Shown in pieces: positions 6,655 through 6,724 of a stretch of DNA of 6,724 bases. The notes under the pieces were generated by a model, which saw only the letters and a list, made by a program, of their open reading frames with translations, was not told where the DNA came from and did no database searches. Source of the stretch: DAIRVC01 sp036803025. GTDB lineage: Bacteria > Chloroflexota > Anaerolineae > Anaerolineales > E44-bin32. Location of the stretch: NCBI GenBank assembly GCA_036803025.1, contig DAIRVC010000149.1, positions 1 to 6,724 of the forward strand, written 5' to 3'. How positions within the stretch are numbered: position 1 is the stretch's first letter; each line of letters opens with the position of its first letter. The position numbers and the translations under genes are program-made.

Positions 6655-6724
6655 CTAGCGCGTGAGTGCCTCTACGTCCTCCAGGCCGAGATCATAGACC
6701 AGGTAGGCGTAGGCGACGTGGTCG
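6655..6724 (-). CDS. C-terminal fragment of an unidentified gene, cut by the right edge
   Basis: A minus-strand frame open to the right edge ends in TAG at 6657-6655. The visible 22 residues read DHVAYAYLVYDLGLEDVEAL plus TR. They are amphipathic and helix-like, with codon use similar to the neighbours. This is too short to name a family. The frame choice rests only on openness and plausible composition. It lies 87 nt upstream of mutM on the same strand, so it could belong to the same transcript, although a -10-like element lies between them. Confidence 0.45.
   Translation of the reverse strand, partial: DHVAYAYLVYDLGLEDVEALTR

Noticed and set aside
1..6724. Defence island, mobile element, CRISPR, tRNA or rRNA
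   Set aside because: No transposase, integrase, repeat-spacer pattern, inverted-repeat-bounded insertion or RNA-gene signature was seen; gene content is housekeeping repair, transport and surface protein.

Overview
The window is GC-rich and densely coded. It looks like an ordinary chromosomal segment of an environmental bacterium. The best guess for the host is Chloroflexota, Anaerolineae-like. This rests on the extracellular protein (CSLREA-type N-terminus, beta-helix, choice-of-anchor Q-like end, Pro/Thr linker, SH3-like and FnIII domains) and on the style of the multi-pass membrane protein. It is an inference from protein character and was not tested by a search.

Layout, left to right. 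(1) Positions 1-1514, minus strand: a large multi-pass membrane protein of unknown function whose C-terminus lies beyond the left edge. (2) Positions 1515-1698: a divergent intergenic region. (3) Positions 1699-3756, plus strand: a 685-residue exported, probably lipid-anchored, multidomain surface protein built around a beta-helix with Pmp-like repeats. (4) Positions 3757-3846: a convergent gap holding a perfect 30-nt palindrome, probably a two-way terminator. (5) Positions 3847-6567, minus strand: an apparent operon read as DNA glycosylase/AP lyase (mutM-like), then a wrecked SAM methyltransferase gene, then a DHA2-type MFS exporter. (6) Positions 6655-6724, minus strand: the last 22 codons of a further gene, cut by the right edge.

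The three-gene minus cluster has tight spacing: 49 nt between mutM and the methyltransferase remnant, then an overlap or near-overlap with the exporter. The methyltransferase has a good SAM-binding N-terminus joined directly to the last ~30 residues of the same kind of protein in another frame, so it looks like an internal-deletion pseudogene. Both intact genes in this cluster use non-ATG starts: GTG for mutM, fixed by the catalytic proline, and TTG for the exporter.

I see no mobile element, CRISPR array, tRNA, rRNA or defence-like system, and no convincing new multi-gene system. The points most worth checking are the collapsed methyltransferase, the divergent active-site-region residues in the MutM-like enzyme, the repeat architecture of the surface protein, and the uncharacterised membrane protein.
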